Assembly: GCF_007830265.1 (NCBI RefSeq)
Contig: NZ_VLKE01000001.1
Span: forward strand, 5,766,001 to 5,830,000
Reading direction: 5' to 3'
DNA length: 64,000 nucleotides
Source: Micromonospora olivasterospora
GTDB lineage: Bacteria > Actinomycetota > Actinomycetes > Mycobacteriales > Micromonosporaceae
In this document: positions 36,691-47,279 of the stretch, in pieces
Layout: the number at the start of each line of letters is the position of its first letter
Numbering within the stretch: the first letter of the stretch is position 1
Notes under the pieces: model-generated
Told to the model about the DNA's origin: nothing
The model's input: only the letters and a program-made list of their open reading frames with translations
Database searches by the model: none
Position numbers and translations under genes: made by a program

Positions 36691-37797
36691 ATGCGCACCA
36701 CACCCCCGCCCCGGCGTCGACGGGCCCTGTTCGCCGCCGCCCTCGCCGTGGCCCTCGGCGCGACGGCGACCGGCTGCGGCTCCGCCGGCGGCGACAACGC
36801 CGCCGCGGGCGCCGGCGACGACAAGCCGTTCATCGCCCTGAGCAACGGGTTCATCGGCAACGGCTGGCGGCAGACGATGATCGCCAAGTTCGAGGCCGCC
36901 GCCACGCAGGCCCAGAAGGACGGCCTGATCAGCAAGTTCAAGGTCGTCAACGCGCCCGGCGAGAACTCCGCGACCGAGCAGGTCGCCCAGATCAAGAGCC
37001 TGCTGCTGCAGAAGCCCGACGCCCTGCTCATCGACCCGGCCTCGCCGACCGCCCTCAAGCCGGTGATCGAGCAGGCCTGCAACGCCGGCATCAAGGTCGT
37101 GGTGTTCGACTCCGCCATCGACGCGCCGTGCGCCCACGTGCTGCTCAACAGCTTCAAGGACTGGGCGACCGCCGCCGCCCAGCCGCTGATCGACGGCATC
37201 GGCGGCAAGGGCACCGTCATCGTCAGCCGCGGCGTGGTCGGCTCCCAGCCGGAGGCCGAGATGTACCAGACCACCCAGGACATCCTCGCCAAGTACCCCG
37301 ACGTGAAGGTCGCCGCCACCGTCAACGGCCTGTGCGACGGCGCCAAGGCGCAGAAGGCCGTCCTCGGCGTGCTGTCCAGCGTGCCGAAGATCGACGGGGT
37401 CATCGGCTGCGGCGACGGCTACGGCGTCGCCCAGGCGTTCACCACCGCCAACAAGCCGATCCCGGCGCTGACCTTCGAGACCAACGGCCGCGCGCTGAAC
37501 TACTGGAGGGACAGCAAGCTCGACAACGGCTCGGTCGCGGTCATGTCCGACCCGGGCCAGTCGGTGGCGGCGCTGTGGGAGGCGCTCGACCTGCTCGCCG
37601 GCAAGGACGTCCCGAAGGAGCTGACCTTCCCCATCGTCCTGGTCGAGCAGAAGGACCTCGCCGCCTGGGCCGGCGCGCTGAAGCCCGACGAGTACGCCGC
37701 CTGGCCGTGGACGCAGGAGCTGTTCCGCCAGCAGGTGGAGGCCGTGAAGTCCGGTGGCGACCCGGTGCGCCCGCCGATCCCGACGGCCGCCAACTGA
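36691..37797 (+). CDS. ABC sugar-binding lipoprotein
   Basis: 368 residues. Lipoprotein signal with a short Arg-rich start and cut before Cys in ATATGCGSAGG. Periplasmic-binding domain of the ribose/AI-2 type: KPFIALSNGFIGNGWRQTM, ATEQVAQIKSLLLQKPDALL, AGIKVVVFDSAID, KVAATVNGLCDGAKAQKAV, GVIGCGDGYGVAQAF. First gene of the importer operon. The ligand is likely a pentose-, tetritol- or AI-2-sized polyol; sequence alone does not decide. Confidence 0.9.
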   Translation: MRTTPPPRRRRALFAAALAVALGATATGCGSAGGDNAAAGAGDDKPFIALSNGFIGNGWRQTMIAKFEAAATQAQKDGLISKFKVVNAPGENSATEQVAQIKSLLLQKPDALLIDPASPTALKPVIEQACNAGIKVVVFDSAIDAPCAHVLLNSFKDWATAAAQPLIDGIGGKGTVIVSRGVVGSQPEAEMYQTTQDILAKYPDVKVAATVNGLCDGAKAQKAVLGVLSSVPKIDGVIGCGDGYGVAQAFTTANKPIPALTFETNGRALNYWRDSKLDNGSVAVMSDPGQSVAALWEALDLLAGKDVPKELTFPIVLVEQKDLAAWAGALKPDEYAAWPWTQELFRQQVEAVKSGGDPVRPPIPTAAN

Positions 37798-37904
37798 CCC
37801 AGGCCGTCGAAAGGCGGCCCGGTCGCCCCGACCCGCACCCGGCCCACCGGCCGGACGGGTCGGGGACGACCGGGGCCCGCCCCCGACCAGAGGAGAAGCG
37901 GATC

Positions 37905-39512
37905 ATGCACGTCGACAACCCGCCGCCGGGATCCGTCGCCGCCCCGCCGCGCGACGACCGGTCCCCCGCCGCGGCGCGAACGGTGGTCACCACCCGTGGG
38001 GTGACCAAGGCGTACGGACGCACCCGCGCCCTCACCGGCGTGGACCTCGACGTCCGCGCGGGCGAGGTGGTCGGCCTCGTCGGCCACAACGGCGCCGGCA
38101 AGAGCACGCTCATGCGCGTCCTCGCCGGCCTGGAGCCCTGCGACCAGGGCACGGTCGTGGTGGGCGGCACCCAGGTGTCGCCGCGCGACGCCGGCCCGGG
38201 CGCCACCGCCTTCCGCGGGGTACGCATGGCGTACCAGGAGACCTCGCTGTGCCCAGACCTGACCGTCGCGGAGAACATCTGGCTCTCCTCGCGCCACTGC
38301 CTGCCGCGGCTGGGCTGGCGGCGGGCGGCCGGGGCGGCGGTCCGCCGCCGGCTGGACGAGATGTTCCCCGGGCACGGGGTGTCGCCCCGGGACCGGGTCG
38401 CGGACCTGTCCATCGCCCGGCGGCAGATGGTGGAGATCGCCCGGGCCAGCCTGGTCGACCGCCTCGACCTGCTGATCCTGGACGAGCCGACCGAGTCGCT
38501 CGGCCCGGACGCCGCCCGCACCCTGTACGACCACGTCCGGCGGCTCGCCGCCCGGGGCACCGCCGTCCTGCTCATCTCGCACCGCATCGGCGAGGTCCTG
38601 TCCGTGGCGGACCGGGTCGCGGTGATGCGCGACGGCGCGGTGGTGGCCGAGCGGCCCGCCGCCGGCCTCGGCGAGCGGGACGTGCTCCTGCTCATGGGGG
38701 CCGAGGTCGCCGAGTCCGCCGCCGTCACCGCCCCGGCCGGCGCGGGCGCCGACCGGCCGGCGCTGGCCGAGCTGCGCGGCGCGACCGGCCAGGGGCTGCG
38801 CGACGTGTCGATCCGGGTCGGCGCGGGCGAGGTGGTGGGCCTGGCCGGCCTCGCCGGCCAGGGCCAGCAGGAGGTGCTGGAGCGGCTCTGGCGCCCGGTC
38901 CGCCGGGACACCACGGTCCGGGGCACCCGCGCGTACGTGCCGGGCGACCGGCAGCGCTCCGGGGTGCTGCCCCTGTGGTCGGTGGCGGAGAACCTGACGA
39001 TCACCGCGATGCGCGGCCTGGCCCGGGGCGGGTTCCGGCGGATGGCCGCGGAGACCGCGACCGTCCGCGGCTGGGTCGACCGGCTGGCCGTGCGCGGCGG
39101 CGCCGACGCCGCGATGACCGAACTCAGCGGCGGCAACCAGCAGAAGGTCATCGTCGCCCGGGCGTTCGCCTCGACGGCGGACCTCGTCCTGCTCGACGAC
39201 CCGTTCCGGGGCGTCGACGTGCACACCAAGACCGACCTGTACGCGCTGATCCGCGAGGAGGCGGCCAGGGGCCGCAGCGTCGTGTGGTACTCGAGCGAGA
39301 ACGCCGAGATGGCGCACTGCGACCGGGTCTACGTGCTGCGGGCGGGGCGGGTCGTCGCCGAGCTGAGCGGCGACGAGATTTCCGAGGAGCGGATCATCGC
39401 CGTCTCCTTCGCGGAGTCCGCCGCCGGATCCGAGTCCGCGTCCGGGCCGGTCCCGGCCCTGTCCGGGGCCGCGTCCCCCGCCACGTCCGAGTCCACCGGA
39501 GCACCGCGATGA
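37905..39512 (+). CDS. Sugar ABC transporter ATP-binding protein, two-domain
   Basis: 535 residues, RbsA/LsrA-like tandem ATPase. The first domain has Walker A GHNGAGKST, LSIARRQMVEIARA in place of the signature, and Walker B LLILDEPTESLGP. The second has a degenerate Walker A (GLAGLAGQGQQEVLE), signature LSGGNQQKVIVARA and LVLLDDPFRGVD. ATG 37905 after aggag. It energises the two permeases that follow; its stop overlaps the first permease start by ATGA. Confidence 0.93.
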   Translation: MHVDNPPPGSVAAPPRDDRSPAAARTVVTTRGVTKAYGRTRALTGVDLDVRAGEVVGLVGHNGAGKSTLMRVLAGLEPCDQGTVVVGGTQVSPRDAGPGATAFRGVRMAYQETSLCPDLTVAENIWLSSRHCLPRLGWRRAAGAAVRRRLDEMFPGHGVSPRDRVADLSIARRQMVEIARASLVDRLDLLILDEPTESLGPDAARTLYDHVRRLAARGTAVLLISHRIGEVLSVADRVAVMRDGAVVAERPAAGLGERDVLLLMGAEVAESAAVTAPAGAGADRPALAELRGATGQGLRDVSIRVGAGEVVGLAGLAGQGQQEVLERLWRPVRRDTTVRGTRAYVPGDRQRSGVLPLWSVAENLTITAMRGLARGGFRRMAAETATVRGWVDRLAVRGGADAAMTELSGGNQQKVIVARAFASTADLVLLDDPFRGVDVHTKTDLYALIREEAARGRSVVWYSSENAEMAHCDRVYVLRAGRVVAELSGDEISEERIIAVSFAESAAGSESASGPVPALSGAASPATSESTGAPR

Positions 39513-40468
39513 CCAACCTCGTCGCGGCGGCCGTGCCGCCGCGTGCCCTGCTGCGCCGTACCGCGCCCGCGGTGGTCAGCGCCGTCGCGCTGGCCGCCAT
39601 GGTCGCCGTCTGCGCGTCGTTGCAGCCCGGCGTGCTGACCGTCCCCGGTCTGACGCTGATCCTCTCGGCGACCGTCCCACTGGTCGTCGCCGCCCAGGCC
39701 CAGATGGTGCTGATGTCCGTCGGGGACATCGACCTGGGGATCGGCAACTTCGTGGGCCTGGTGACCGTCGTCTCGGCCACCCTGCTGGTCTCCTCCCCCG
39801 GCGTGGGCGCGCTGGTGCTGCTCGGCCTCGTCGCCGGGTACGCCGTCCTCGGCGCGCTGATCCACCTGCGCCGGGTGCCCTCGCTGATCGCCACGCTCGG
39901 CGCGTCCTTCGTGTGGCTGGGGCTGGGCCTGTTCCTGCTGCCCACCCCGGGCGGCACCACCCCGTCCTGGCTCGCCACCTTCGGCTCCTGGCAGCCGGCC
40001 GGCTTCCCCGCGCCGGTGCTGCCGATCCTGGTCGTCTCGGCGCTGGTCTGGCTGCTGTCCTCGCGCAGCTCCGTCGGGGTCCGGGTCCGCGCGCTGGGCA
40101 GCAACCCCGTGGCGCTGCGACGGGCCGGCCTGCGTCCGCTGGCCGCTCGGGCGGTCGCGTACGCGGTGGCGGGCGCCCTCGGCGTGCTGTCCGGGCTGGT
40201 GCTCGCCTCGCAGACCGGCGGCGGGGACGTGTCGTCGGCCACCAGCTACACGCTGATCAGCGTCGCGGCCGTGATCCTCGGCGGCGGCTCGTTCGCCGGC
40301 GGCACCGCCGTGCCGTGGGGCGTGGCCATCGGCGGGGTCACCCTCGGCCTGGTCAGCGTCGTCCTCAGCCTGCTGGACGTGCCGTCGAACATGCAGTCGG
40401 CCGTGCAGGGCGTCATCGTGCTGGCCGTGCTCGCCGGCCGCGTCGTGGTCGGAAAGGTGCTCCGCTGA
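39509..40468 (+). CDS. Sugar ABC transporter permease 1
   Basis: 319 residues, RbsC/LsrC-like BPD_transp_2 family with about nine membrane segments. Characteristic GDIDLGIGNFVGLVTV near residue 72 and the late loop ALGSNPVALRRAGL with TSYTLISVAAVILGGGSFAGG. Translationally coupled to the ATPase before and to permease 2 after (TGATG). Confidence 0.92.
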   Translation: MTNLVAAAVPPRALLRRTAPAVVSAVALAAMVAVCASLQPGVLTVPGLTLILSATVPLVVAAQAQMVLMSVGDIDLGIGNFVGLVTVVSATLLVSSPGVGALVLLGLVAGYAVLGALIHLRRVPSLIATLGASFVWLGLGLFLLPTPGGTTPSWLATFGSWQPAGFPAPVLPILVVSALVWLLSSRSSVGVRVRALGSNPVALRRAGLRPLAARAVAYAVAGALGVLSGLVLASQTGGGDVSSATSYTLISVAAVILGGGSFAGGTAVPWGVAIGGVTLGLVSVVLSLLDVPSNMQSAVQGVIVLAVLAGRVVVGKVLR

Positions 40469-41487
40469 TGATTCCCCGTACCCTCGCCCGCCCCTGGATC
40501 TGGGGCTTCCTGGCCGCCGCGCTGGTCTGGGTCACCATCCTGGCCATCTCCTCCCAGGGCGGCGGGCAGACCGTGTCGCTCGCCCTGTCCCTGGCGCCGT
40601 ACCTGGTCGTCGTGGGCCTCGGCCAGATGCTCGTGATCACCGCGGGGCCGGGCAACATCGACGTGTCGGTGGCCTCCGTCGTGTCCCTCGCCGGGTTCGT
40701 GTCGGTGCAGGTCGCGGCGACGACCGGTTCCGTGGCGCTCGGCATCCTCGCCGGGATCGGCACCGGCCTGGCCATCGCGGTGATCAGCGTGGTGGCGATC
40801 CTCGGGCTGTCCGTCCCGCCGATCATCGCCACCCTGGCCGCCGGGCTCGTCGCCTCGTCGCTGACGCTGTCGCTCGCCGACGGGTTCACCGCCGTGCCCG
40901 ACGAGGGCCTGCGCCGGCTACTCAACCTGCGCCCGGCCGGCGTGCCCGTGCTCGCCGTCGCGGTCGCCGCCCTGACCGCGCTCGTCGTGGTCCTGCTGCG
41001 CCGCACCACGTACGGGCGGTCGCTGCTCGCGGTCGGCCAGAGCCGGCCGGCCGCGGAACGGGCCGGCGTCCCGGTCGCCCGGGTCATCGCGGTCACCTAC
41101 CTGGCCAGCGGCGCCCTCGCCGGGCTGGCCGGGGCGCTGCTCGCCGCCTACATCGCGCCGTCGCCCGACCTGGGCACCCGCTACCTGCTCGACTCGGTCG
41201 CCGTCGTCGTGATCGGCGGGACGCTCATCTCGGGCGGCCGGGCCGTGCCGGTCGGCATCTGGGGCAGCGCGCTGTTCTTCATCCTGCTCGACGGCCTGGT
41301 CAACCTGGTCGGCTGGAGCACCGCCGCGCAGAACCTGCTCAAGGGCGGTCTGGTGCTGTTCGTCCTCTTCCTCGCCGGTGGCGGCGCCCTGCGCGGCCCC
41401 GCCACCGGCGCCCGAACCCGTCGCCGGTCGCGCCCCGCGGCCGCGACCACCCCTGCAACGATCACAGGAGACACCACCCATGGCTGA
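40468..41487 (+). CDS. Sugar ABC transporter permease 2
   Basis: 339 residues, same family as permease 1. [20 protein letters not shown] near residue 52, [16 protein letters not shown] in the coupling loop, and [16 protein letters not shown] near the end. Together they form a heterodimeric channel, as in LsrCD. A basic, Thr-rich tail ([14 protein letters not shown]) overlaps the start of the aldolase gene by 8 bp. Confidence 0.92.
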   Translation: MIPRTLARPWIWGFLAAALVWVTILAISSQGGGQTVSLALSLAPYLVVVGLGQMLVITAGPGNIDVSVASVVSLAGFVSVQVAATTGSVALGILAGIGTGLAIAVISVVAILGLSVPPIIATLAAGLVASSLTLSLADGFTAVPDEGLRRLLNLRPAGVPVLAVAVAALTALVVVLLRRTTYGRSLLAVGQSRPAAERAGVPVARVIAVTYLASGALAGLAGALLAAYIAPSPDLGTRYLLDSVAVVVIGGTLISGGRAVPVGIWGSALFFILLDGLVNLVGWSTAAQNLLKGGLVLFVLFLAGGGALRGPATGARTRRRSRPAAATTPATITGDTTHG

Positions 41488-42364
41488 CACCGACGGTCTG
41501 CTCGAGGCCCGCACCTTCACCGGGGGCGGGCGCCCGACCACCGGCTTCCACGTCAAGGGGGCGCAGGCCCAGGACTGGGGCCTGCAGAACCGGCTGTCGC
41601 GGATCTTCCAGCCCAACGGCCGGACCGTGATGCTCGCCTTCGACCACGGCTACTTCCTCGGCCCGATGGCCGGGCTGGAGCGGATCGACACCATGATCGC
41701 CCCGCTCGTGCCGGACGCCGACGCGATCATGATGACCCGGGGCGCCCTGCGCACCAGCATCCCGTCGCACAGCACCGCCGGCGTGGTGCTGCGCGCCAGC
41801 GGCGGCCCGAGCGTGCTCAAGGACCTCTCGGACGAGCACATCGCCCTGGACATCGAGGACGCGGTGCGGCTCAACGCGGCGGCGCTGGCGATCCAGGTGT
41901 TCATCGGCGGGGAACACGAGTCCCGCTCGGTGGCGAACCTGGCCGCCCTGGTCGACGCCGGGCAGCGGCACGGGATCGCGGTGCTGGGGGTGACGGCGGT
42001 CGGCAAGGACATGGTCCGCGACGCCCGCTACTTCCGGCTCGCCACCCGGATCAGCGCCGAGATGGGCGCGCACATCGTCAAGACGTACTACGTCAACGAG
42101 GGCTTCGAGACGGTCACCGCGGCCTGCCCGGTGCCGATCATCGTCGCCGGCGGCAAGAAGCTGCCGGAGCTGGACGCGCTGACCATGGCGTACCGGTCGA
42201 TGCAGGAGGGCGCCGCGGGCGTCGACATGGGCCGCAACATCTTCCAGAGCGAGCACGCCGCCGCGATGCTCGCCGCGGTTCGGGCGGTGGTGCACGACGA
42301 CCTCAAGCCCGCGGAGGCGTACGAGCTCTTCCAGGACCGGGCGGCCGGTTCCGCAGCCTCCTGA
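41480..42364 (+). CDS. LsrF-like class I aldolase/thiolase
   Basis: 294 residues, DeoC/FbaB-like TIM barrel. [49 protein letters not shown] (the Lys is the Schiff-base residue by analogy to LsrF), [12 protein letters not shown], and [13 protein letters not shown]. In the AI-2 operon LsrF transfers an acetyl group from a 3-hydroxypentane-2,4-dione phosphate to CoA; relatives act as simple aldolases. ATG 41480 after acaggag. No LsrG partner is present. Confidence 0.87.
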   Translation: MADTDGLLEARTFTGGGRPTTGFHVKGAQAQDWGLQNRLSRIFQPNGRTVMLAFDHGYFLGPMAGLERIDTMIAPLVPDADAIMMTRGALRTSIPSHSTAGVVLRASGGPSVLKDLSDEHIALDIEDAVRLNAAALAIQVFIGGEHESRSVANLAALVDAGQRHGIAVLGVTAVGKDMVRDARYFRLATRISAEMGAHIVKTYYVNEGFETVTAACPVPIIVAGGKKLPELDALTMAYRSMQEGAAGVDMGRNIFQSEHAAAMLAAVRAVVHDDLKPAEAYELFQDRAAGSAAS

Positions 42365-42430
42365 CCGTCCCCGAGGGGCGCGGGACCGCCCACCGGTCCC
42401 GCGCCCCGCACCCCCTCCCGGGAGCCCCCC

Positions 42431-44092
42431 ATGCCACACCCGCAGACCGGCACCGGTGACGTCGTCGACCTCGTCGTCATCGGTGCCGGCATCAACGGCC
42501 TCGCCATCGCCCGAGACGCCGCCGAACGCGGCCTGAGCGTCGTCGTCGTCGACCGGGGCGACGTCGGCGCCGGTACGACGGCCACCTCCAGCCGGCTCAT
42601 CCACGGCGGCCTCAAGTACCTCGAACGCTACGACTTCACCCTGGTGCACGAGTCGATCCGCGAACGGCACCTGCTGTTCCGCAACGCCCCGCACCTCGTG
42701 CACGACTACCCGATGCTCATCCCGTTCTACGCCGGCGACAGCCGGCCGGGCCCGCTGATCCGGCTCGGCCTGGCCGCGTTCGACGTCCTGGCCGCCGGGC
42801 GCGGACGCGGGCGCAGCCGGGGGATGTCCACCCGGGCGATCGGCCGGCGCTGGCCGCACCTGTCCCAGCGGGGGCTGCGCGGCGGCGTGCTGTTCAACGA
42901 CGCCCAGGTGCCGTGGGCCGAGCGGCTCTGCGTCGAACTGCTGATCGACGCCGAGCGCCTCGGCGCCACCGTGCTGACCTACACCACGGTGACCGGCCTG
43001 ATCGTCGACGACCGCCGGGTGCTCGGGGTACGCACCCGCGACAACGACACCGGCGAGGCCGGCGAGATCCGGGGCCGGCTGACGATCAACTCCGCCGGGC
43101 CGTGGATCGACCGGATCCTGGACGGGCAGGTCGAGAGCCGGCGCCTCAACGGCGGCACCAAGGGCAGCCACGTCATCGTCGACCCGTTCCCGGGCGCCCC
43201 CGACACCTGCATCTTCTTCGAGGCCGCCGCGGACCAGCGCCCCATCTTCGTCTTCCCGTGGGAAGGCCGGTACGTCCTGGGCAGCACCGACCTCACGTAC
43301 GAGGACGACCTGGACGAGGTCGTCGCCAGCGACGCGGAGATCGACTACCTGCTCACCGAGGCCAACCGGCTGTTCCCCGACGCGAACCTCACCCCGGACG
43401 ACGTGCTCTACAGCGTCGCCGGCGTCCGGCCGCTGCCGTACACGGCCGGCGTGTCGGACAACGCGAAGATCAGCCGGGGGCACACGGTGCTCGACCACGC
43501 GCCCGCGTACCGGGGACTGCTCACGATCATCGGCGGCAAGCTGACCACCCACCGGGCCCTGGCCGAGGACGCCGTCGACGAGGCGCTGGAGGTGCTCGGG
43601 CGGCCCCGCCGCCGGTGCGCCACCCGCACCCGGCCGCTGCCCGGCGCGGACGCCGCCGACTGGCCGGCGTTCCGGGCCGGGTTCCTGCGCGCGCCGGCGC
43701 CGTTCACCCCGGAGCAGGCCGCCCGGCTGGTGGCCGTCTACGGGATCCGGGCCGCCCGGGTCCGCGAGCTCGTCGTGGCCGACCCCGCGCTGGGCGAGGT
43801 CGTCGACTCCCGGACCGGTGCGGTCGCCGCCGAGGTGGTGCTCGCGTTCCGGGAGGAGGGGGCCCGGACCTTGGCGGACGTGCTGCTGCGACGTACGCTC
43901 GTCGGCCTCGGCCCCGACATGGCCCTGTCGGCGGCCGTGACCTGCGCGGACGTCGCCGTACGGTACCTCGGATGGGACGCCGGGCGGGCCCGGTCCGAGG
44001 TGGCCGCGTACCGGGCGGAGCTACGACGGTTCCGCCCGCGGGTGCTGCGCCTCGCCGAGGCGACACCGACCAGTGACAGGAGGGCGTCGTGA
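42431..44092 (+). CDS. FAD-dependent glycerol-3-phosphate-dehydrogenase family protein (GlpD/EryB-like)
   Basis: 553 residues. FAD motif VVIGAGINGLAIARDAAERG, TTATSSRLIHGGLKYLERYD, NSAGPWIDRIL, VFPWEGRYVLGSTD, and GGKLTTHRALAEDAVDEAL, all typical of GlpD. In an operon with a polyol kinase and a sugar importer it more likely oxidises another polyol phosphate (for example erythritol phosphate, as EryB does) than glycerol 3-phosphate. ATG 42431; the stop overlaps the kinase start by 4 bp. Confidence 0.9.
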   Translation: MPHPQTGTGDVVDLVVIGAGINGLAIARDAAERGLSVVVVDRGDVGAGTTATSSRLIHGGLKYLERYDFTLVHESIRERHLLFRNAPHLVHDYPMLIPFYAGDSRPGPLIRLGLAAFDVLAAGRGRGRSRGMSTRAIGRRWPHLSQRGLRGGVLFNDAQVPWAERLCVELLIDAERLGATVLTYTTVTGLIVDDRRVLGVRTRDNDTGEAGEIRGRLTINSAGPWIDRILDGQVESRRLNGGTKGSHVIVDPFPGAPDTCIFFEAAADQRPIFVFPWEGRYVLGSTDLTYEDDLDEVVASDAEIDYLLTEANRLFPDANLTPDDVLYSVAGVRPLPYTAGVSDNAKISRGHTVLDHAPAYRGLLTIIGGKLTTHRALAEDAVDEALEVLGRPRRRCATRTRPLPGADAADWPAFRAGFLRAPAPFTPEQAARLVAVYGIRAARVRELVVADPALGEVVDSRTGAVAAEVVLAFREEGARTLADVLLRRTLVGLGPDMALSAAVTCADVAVRYLGWDAGRARSEVAAYRAELRRFRPRVLRLAEATPTSDRRAS

Positions 44093-45617
44093 CGGCTGCG
44101 AACATCTGCTACCTCGGCGTCGACGTCGGGCTCACGGCCACCAAGGCCGCCGCGTTCGACGTGGCGGGCAACGAGCTGGCGGTGGTGCACGCCCGCACCC
44201 CGCGCACCAGCGTCACCGCCCACCGGCACGACGTGGACATGGCCGTCCTGGCCGACACGGTGCTGTCGCTGCTCGCCGAGATCGGCGGCAAGCTCGCGGC
44301 CGACGGGTACGCCCCGGCCGGCATCGGGGTCGCCGCGCACGGCAACGGGCTGTACCCGGTCGACGCCGCGCTGCGCCCGGTCGGGCCGGCCATCGCGTCG
44401 TCGGACAGCCGGGCGCAGCACGTCGTCGCGGCGATCCCGGCCGACGGCGCCCGCCGGCTGGCCCGGGAGACCGGCTCGATCCCCTGGGCCGCGCAGCCGG
44501 CCGTCCTGCTGCGCTGGCTGCGCGACGCCGAGCCGGCCGCCTACGCCGCCACCCGGTGGGCGCTGTCCTGCAAGGACTGGGTCACCTCCCAGCTCACCGG
44601 CGCGCCGAGCGCCGACTACAGCGACGCCAGCGCCTTCGGCATGGTCGGCCTCGACAGCCGCGCCTACACGCCGACCGCGCTGGAACTGGTCGGCCTGCCG
44701 GCCGCCGACCTCGGCCGGTTCCCGCCGCCGCGGCGCTCCGACGAGGTCGTCGGCGGGCTCAGCGCGGCGGTCGCGGCCCGCACCGGGCTCCCCGAGGGGC
44801 TGCCGGTCATCGCCGGGTGCATGGACTGCGTGGCGGCGACCCTGGGGGCCGGCGGCCGGGAGGTCGGGGACGGCACCATCATCGTCGGCACCTGGGCCAT
44901 CAACGGGGTGGTGGTGCCCGCCCGCAGTCCCGCCCCCGAGGTCACGCTCAGCGCGTTCATGCCCGACCCGGCCACCATGCTGGCCATGGAGGTGGCGCCG
45001 ACCTCGGCGGCGAACCTGGAGTGGCTGGCCTGCGCGGCGGTCCCGCACGCCCAGGCGGGCGGCGTCGCCGCCGCGGACCTGTTGCGGGAGGCCGCCGCGG
45101 TGCCGCCGGGCGCCGAGGGGCTGCTGTTCCTGCCCTTCGTCAACGGCGCGCCCGAGCACCCGTCGGCGTCGGGCACGTTCCTCGGCCTCTCCAGCAACCA
45201 CCGACGCGGGCACCTGGCCCGGGCGGTGATCGAGGGCGTGGCCCAGTACCACCGGGTGCAGCTCGACCGGGTGCTCGCCAGCGGCGCGGACGTCGGTGAC
45301 CGCCCGTGGCGGCTGGCCGGCGGGGGCGCCCGCTCGGCGGTGTGGGCGCAGATCTTCGCCGACGTGCTCGGCCGACCGGTGCGCCGGCAGCTCACCAGCG
45401 AGCTGGGCGCCCGGGCGTCGCCTCCCTGCTACCCGGTGCGCTCGGCCACGACGTGCCGCCGTGGACCGTCGACGACGCGGACGACCTGTGCGTGCGGCCG
45501 GGGCCGGACCGCGCGGCGTACCTGGCGCACGCCGAGGTGTTCGACCGCTGCCTCGCCGGCATGTCCGCCGTGTGGTCGGAGGTGGAGCGGTACCGCACGG
45601 GCGGCGGGCCCGCCTGA
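44089..45617 (+). CDS. FGGY-family polyol/sugar kinase, one-base frameshift
   Basis: N-terminal part from GTG 44089: YLGVDVGLTATKAAAFD (phosphate loop), VAAHGNGLYPVDAAL, SCKDWVTSQLTG, PVIAGCMDCVAATLG, LAGGGARSAVWAQIFADVLG. The frame is lost in CCCGGG at 45411-45415; with one more G it continues ARGVASLLPGALGHDVP to stop 45617, giving about 509 residues. HGNGLY and the following ATP-grasp layout resemble L-xylulose, erythritol or AI-2 (LsrK) kinases. Last gene of the operon. Confidence 0.85.
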
Positions 45618-46537
45618 ACGGTACGACGCGACCGGCCGGGGCCGGCGGAAGACCGCCGACCCCTGCGTGCTTCGACGCGACCGGCCGGGGTCGGCTGAGA
45701 CCGCCGACCCCGCCGGGGCGTCACCGTCGAAGCGGCGTCAGCGCTGGGCGCCACCGGCGCGGCCGGCCAGCTGTCGTTGAAGACCTGCGTGCCCTGCGCG
45801 CCCGGCGACGCGGACCGGAACCACGAGTCGACCGCGGCGGACTCGGTCGGGTGCGGGTACGGGTTGGTGCAGCCGGTGCCGGCGCTGCCGCCGGACATCA
45901 GGAGGGCACAGTTGCCGTTGTAGTTGTCGGCCAGGCCGAGAATGTGCCCGATCTCGTGGGTCATGATCCGCAGCGGGCTGTACTGCTGGGCCTGGTAGTA
46001 GTCGATGACCACGTAGCCGTTGCCGAGGCTGTAGCGGACGGCGTACGAGCCGCCGCCGTAGGTGTAGTAGATCATCAGGTTCGTGCCGCACTGGGCCATG
46101 TTGGCGTTGTTGGTGTAGGCGTTCCAGATCGAGGCGGCCTGGTTGGCGTACCCGGCGAACGGGCCGGCCTGGCTGGTGTTGTAGCAGACGTAGGTGATGG
46201 CGAGGGCCGGCCCACGGCCAACATCTGACCGCCCTGGGCGCCCCGCGACGGCGGCCTCCCGGACGACGAGGTCGCCGACGCACGCCTCGTCGAGCCGGCC
46301 CGCGTTGTCCACGACCAGCACGTCGCCCGGCCGGGCGCGCTCGATGGCCTCCAGGAAGACGTCCACGCTGCCGGCGTGCCGGGCGGGCAGCACCCAGCCG
46401 GCGAGGCGGCTGCCGGGCCGTACGGGGCGGGTGCCGTCGGGGGCGCACCGGACGGTCACCCCGGCCCGGACGCAGGCGTCGGCGAGGTGCGCCGTGGTCA
46501 GCGCCGTGTACCGCCCGGGGGGCTGCTGCTGTTCCAT
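45392..46537 (-). pseudogene. Chimera: RraA-like N-terminus joined to snapalysin-like protease
   Basis: From ATG 46537 about 100 residues read as an RraA/HMG-aldolase-like protein (TALTTAHLADACVRAG, GDVLVVDNAGRLDEACVGD, DLVVREAAVAG). Near 46205-46250 this changes abruptly to a snapalysin (M7 zinc protease) domain: ITYVCYNTSQAG, IMTHEIGHILGLADNYNGNC with the HExxHxxGxxD metal site, LMSGGSAGTGCTNPYP. The protease lacks its signal and propeptide and its own stop; the frame stays open to 45392, antisense to the kinase gene. Two genes were fused by deletion or mis-assembly. Confidence 0.75.
45622..45711 (+). terminator. Two imperfect direct repeats, the second a terminator hairpin
   Basis: Copies at 45622-45663 and 45671-45711 share tcgacgcgaccggccgggg-type sequence and end gaccgccgaccc. 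The second forms a perfect 9-bp stem ggggtcggc/gccgacccc (45687-45695, 45703-45711). They lie just past the kinase gene and would end the operon. Confidence 0.65.
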
Positions 46538-46734
46538 CGCCGCATCATAGGAGCGCGCGGTGCCCGTCGACGTGAGTCGATCCGGCCACTTCCCGGGGCA
46601 TTCCGGCCAGGCGGGCGGACGGGACGGCCCGCGTCGAGAGAAGCGGAGTCGCGGCACGCCCGTCCGCGTGTACGCCCTGCTCACGGGCGACTGCGATGCG
46701 ACGATGGGCGCCGACACCGAGCCAGGAGGATGCT

Positions 46735-47145
46735 GTGGCCTCGCAACTCAACCCGTACCTGAACTTCGACGGCAACGCCCGGGAGGCGATGGAGTTCTAC
46801 CACCAGATCTTCGGCGGCGACCTGTCGCTGGCCACGTTCGGGGAGTACGGGGGCGATCCGGCGATCGCCGACCAGATCATGCACGGCATGTTGCGCACCC
46901 GCAGCGGTTACGTGCTGATGGCCTCCGACACGCCGCCCGGCATGCAGATCCAGCGGGGCAACGCCGTGACCGTGTCCATCAGCGGCGACGACGCCGACGA
47001 GCTGCGCGGCTACTGGGAGCGGCTCAGCGAGGGCGGCGTGGTGGGGGTGCCGCTGGAGAAGCAGGTGTGGGGCGACGAGTTCGGCCAGTGCGTGGACCGC
47101 TTCGGCACCGCGTGGATGGTCGACATCATCCCGCCGCAGGGCTGA
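46735..47145 (+). CDS. VOC-superfamily (PhnB-like) protein
   Basis: 136 residues. LNPYLNFDGNAREAMEFYHQIFGG and FGQCVDRFGTAWMVDI are typical of the PhnB/glyoxalase-bleomycin-resistance fold. GTG 46735 directly follows aggagga. Most such proteins have no known substrate; several metal-ligand residues of true glyoxalases are absent. Confidence 0.88.
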   Translation: MASQLNPYLNFDGNAREAMEFYHQIFGGDLSLATFGEYGGDPAIADQIMHGMLRTRSGYVLMASDTPPGMQIQRGNAVTVSISGDDADELRGYWERLSEGGVVGVPLEKQVWGDEFGQCVDRFGTAWMVDIIPPQG

Positions 47146-47279
47146 GCCCTCCCCGGGGCCGCCCCAAGCGACCCCGGGTGTATCGGCGGCGTGGCCGGGT
47201 ACGGACGGCTGCCCGACGCCGTCCGAGCGCGCACCGGCGCCGCGCTGGTCGCCCGGGCGCACGCCCTGCGTCGCCGGTG

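Noticed and set aside
36586..37137. Minus-strand frame with many Gly/Val over the substrate-binding protein gene
   Set aside because: Mirror of the lipoprotein gene, which has a signal peptide and a full binding-protein domain.
41480..42364. Naming the aldolase lsrF and the operon AI-2 uptake
   Set aside because: LsrG and LsrR are absent and GlpD-like and different FGGY kinase genes are present; the substrate is undecided.
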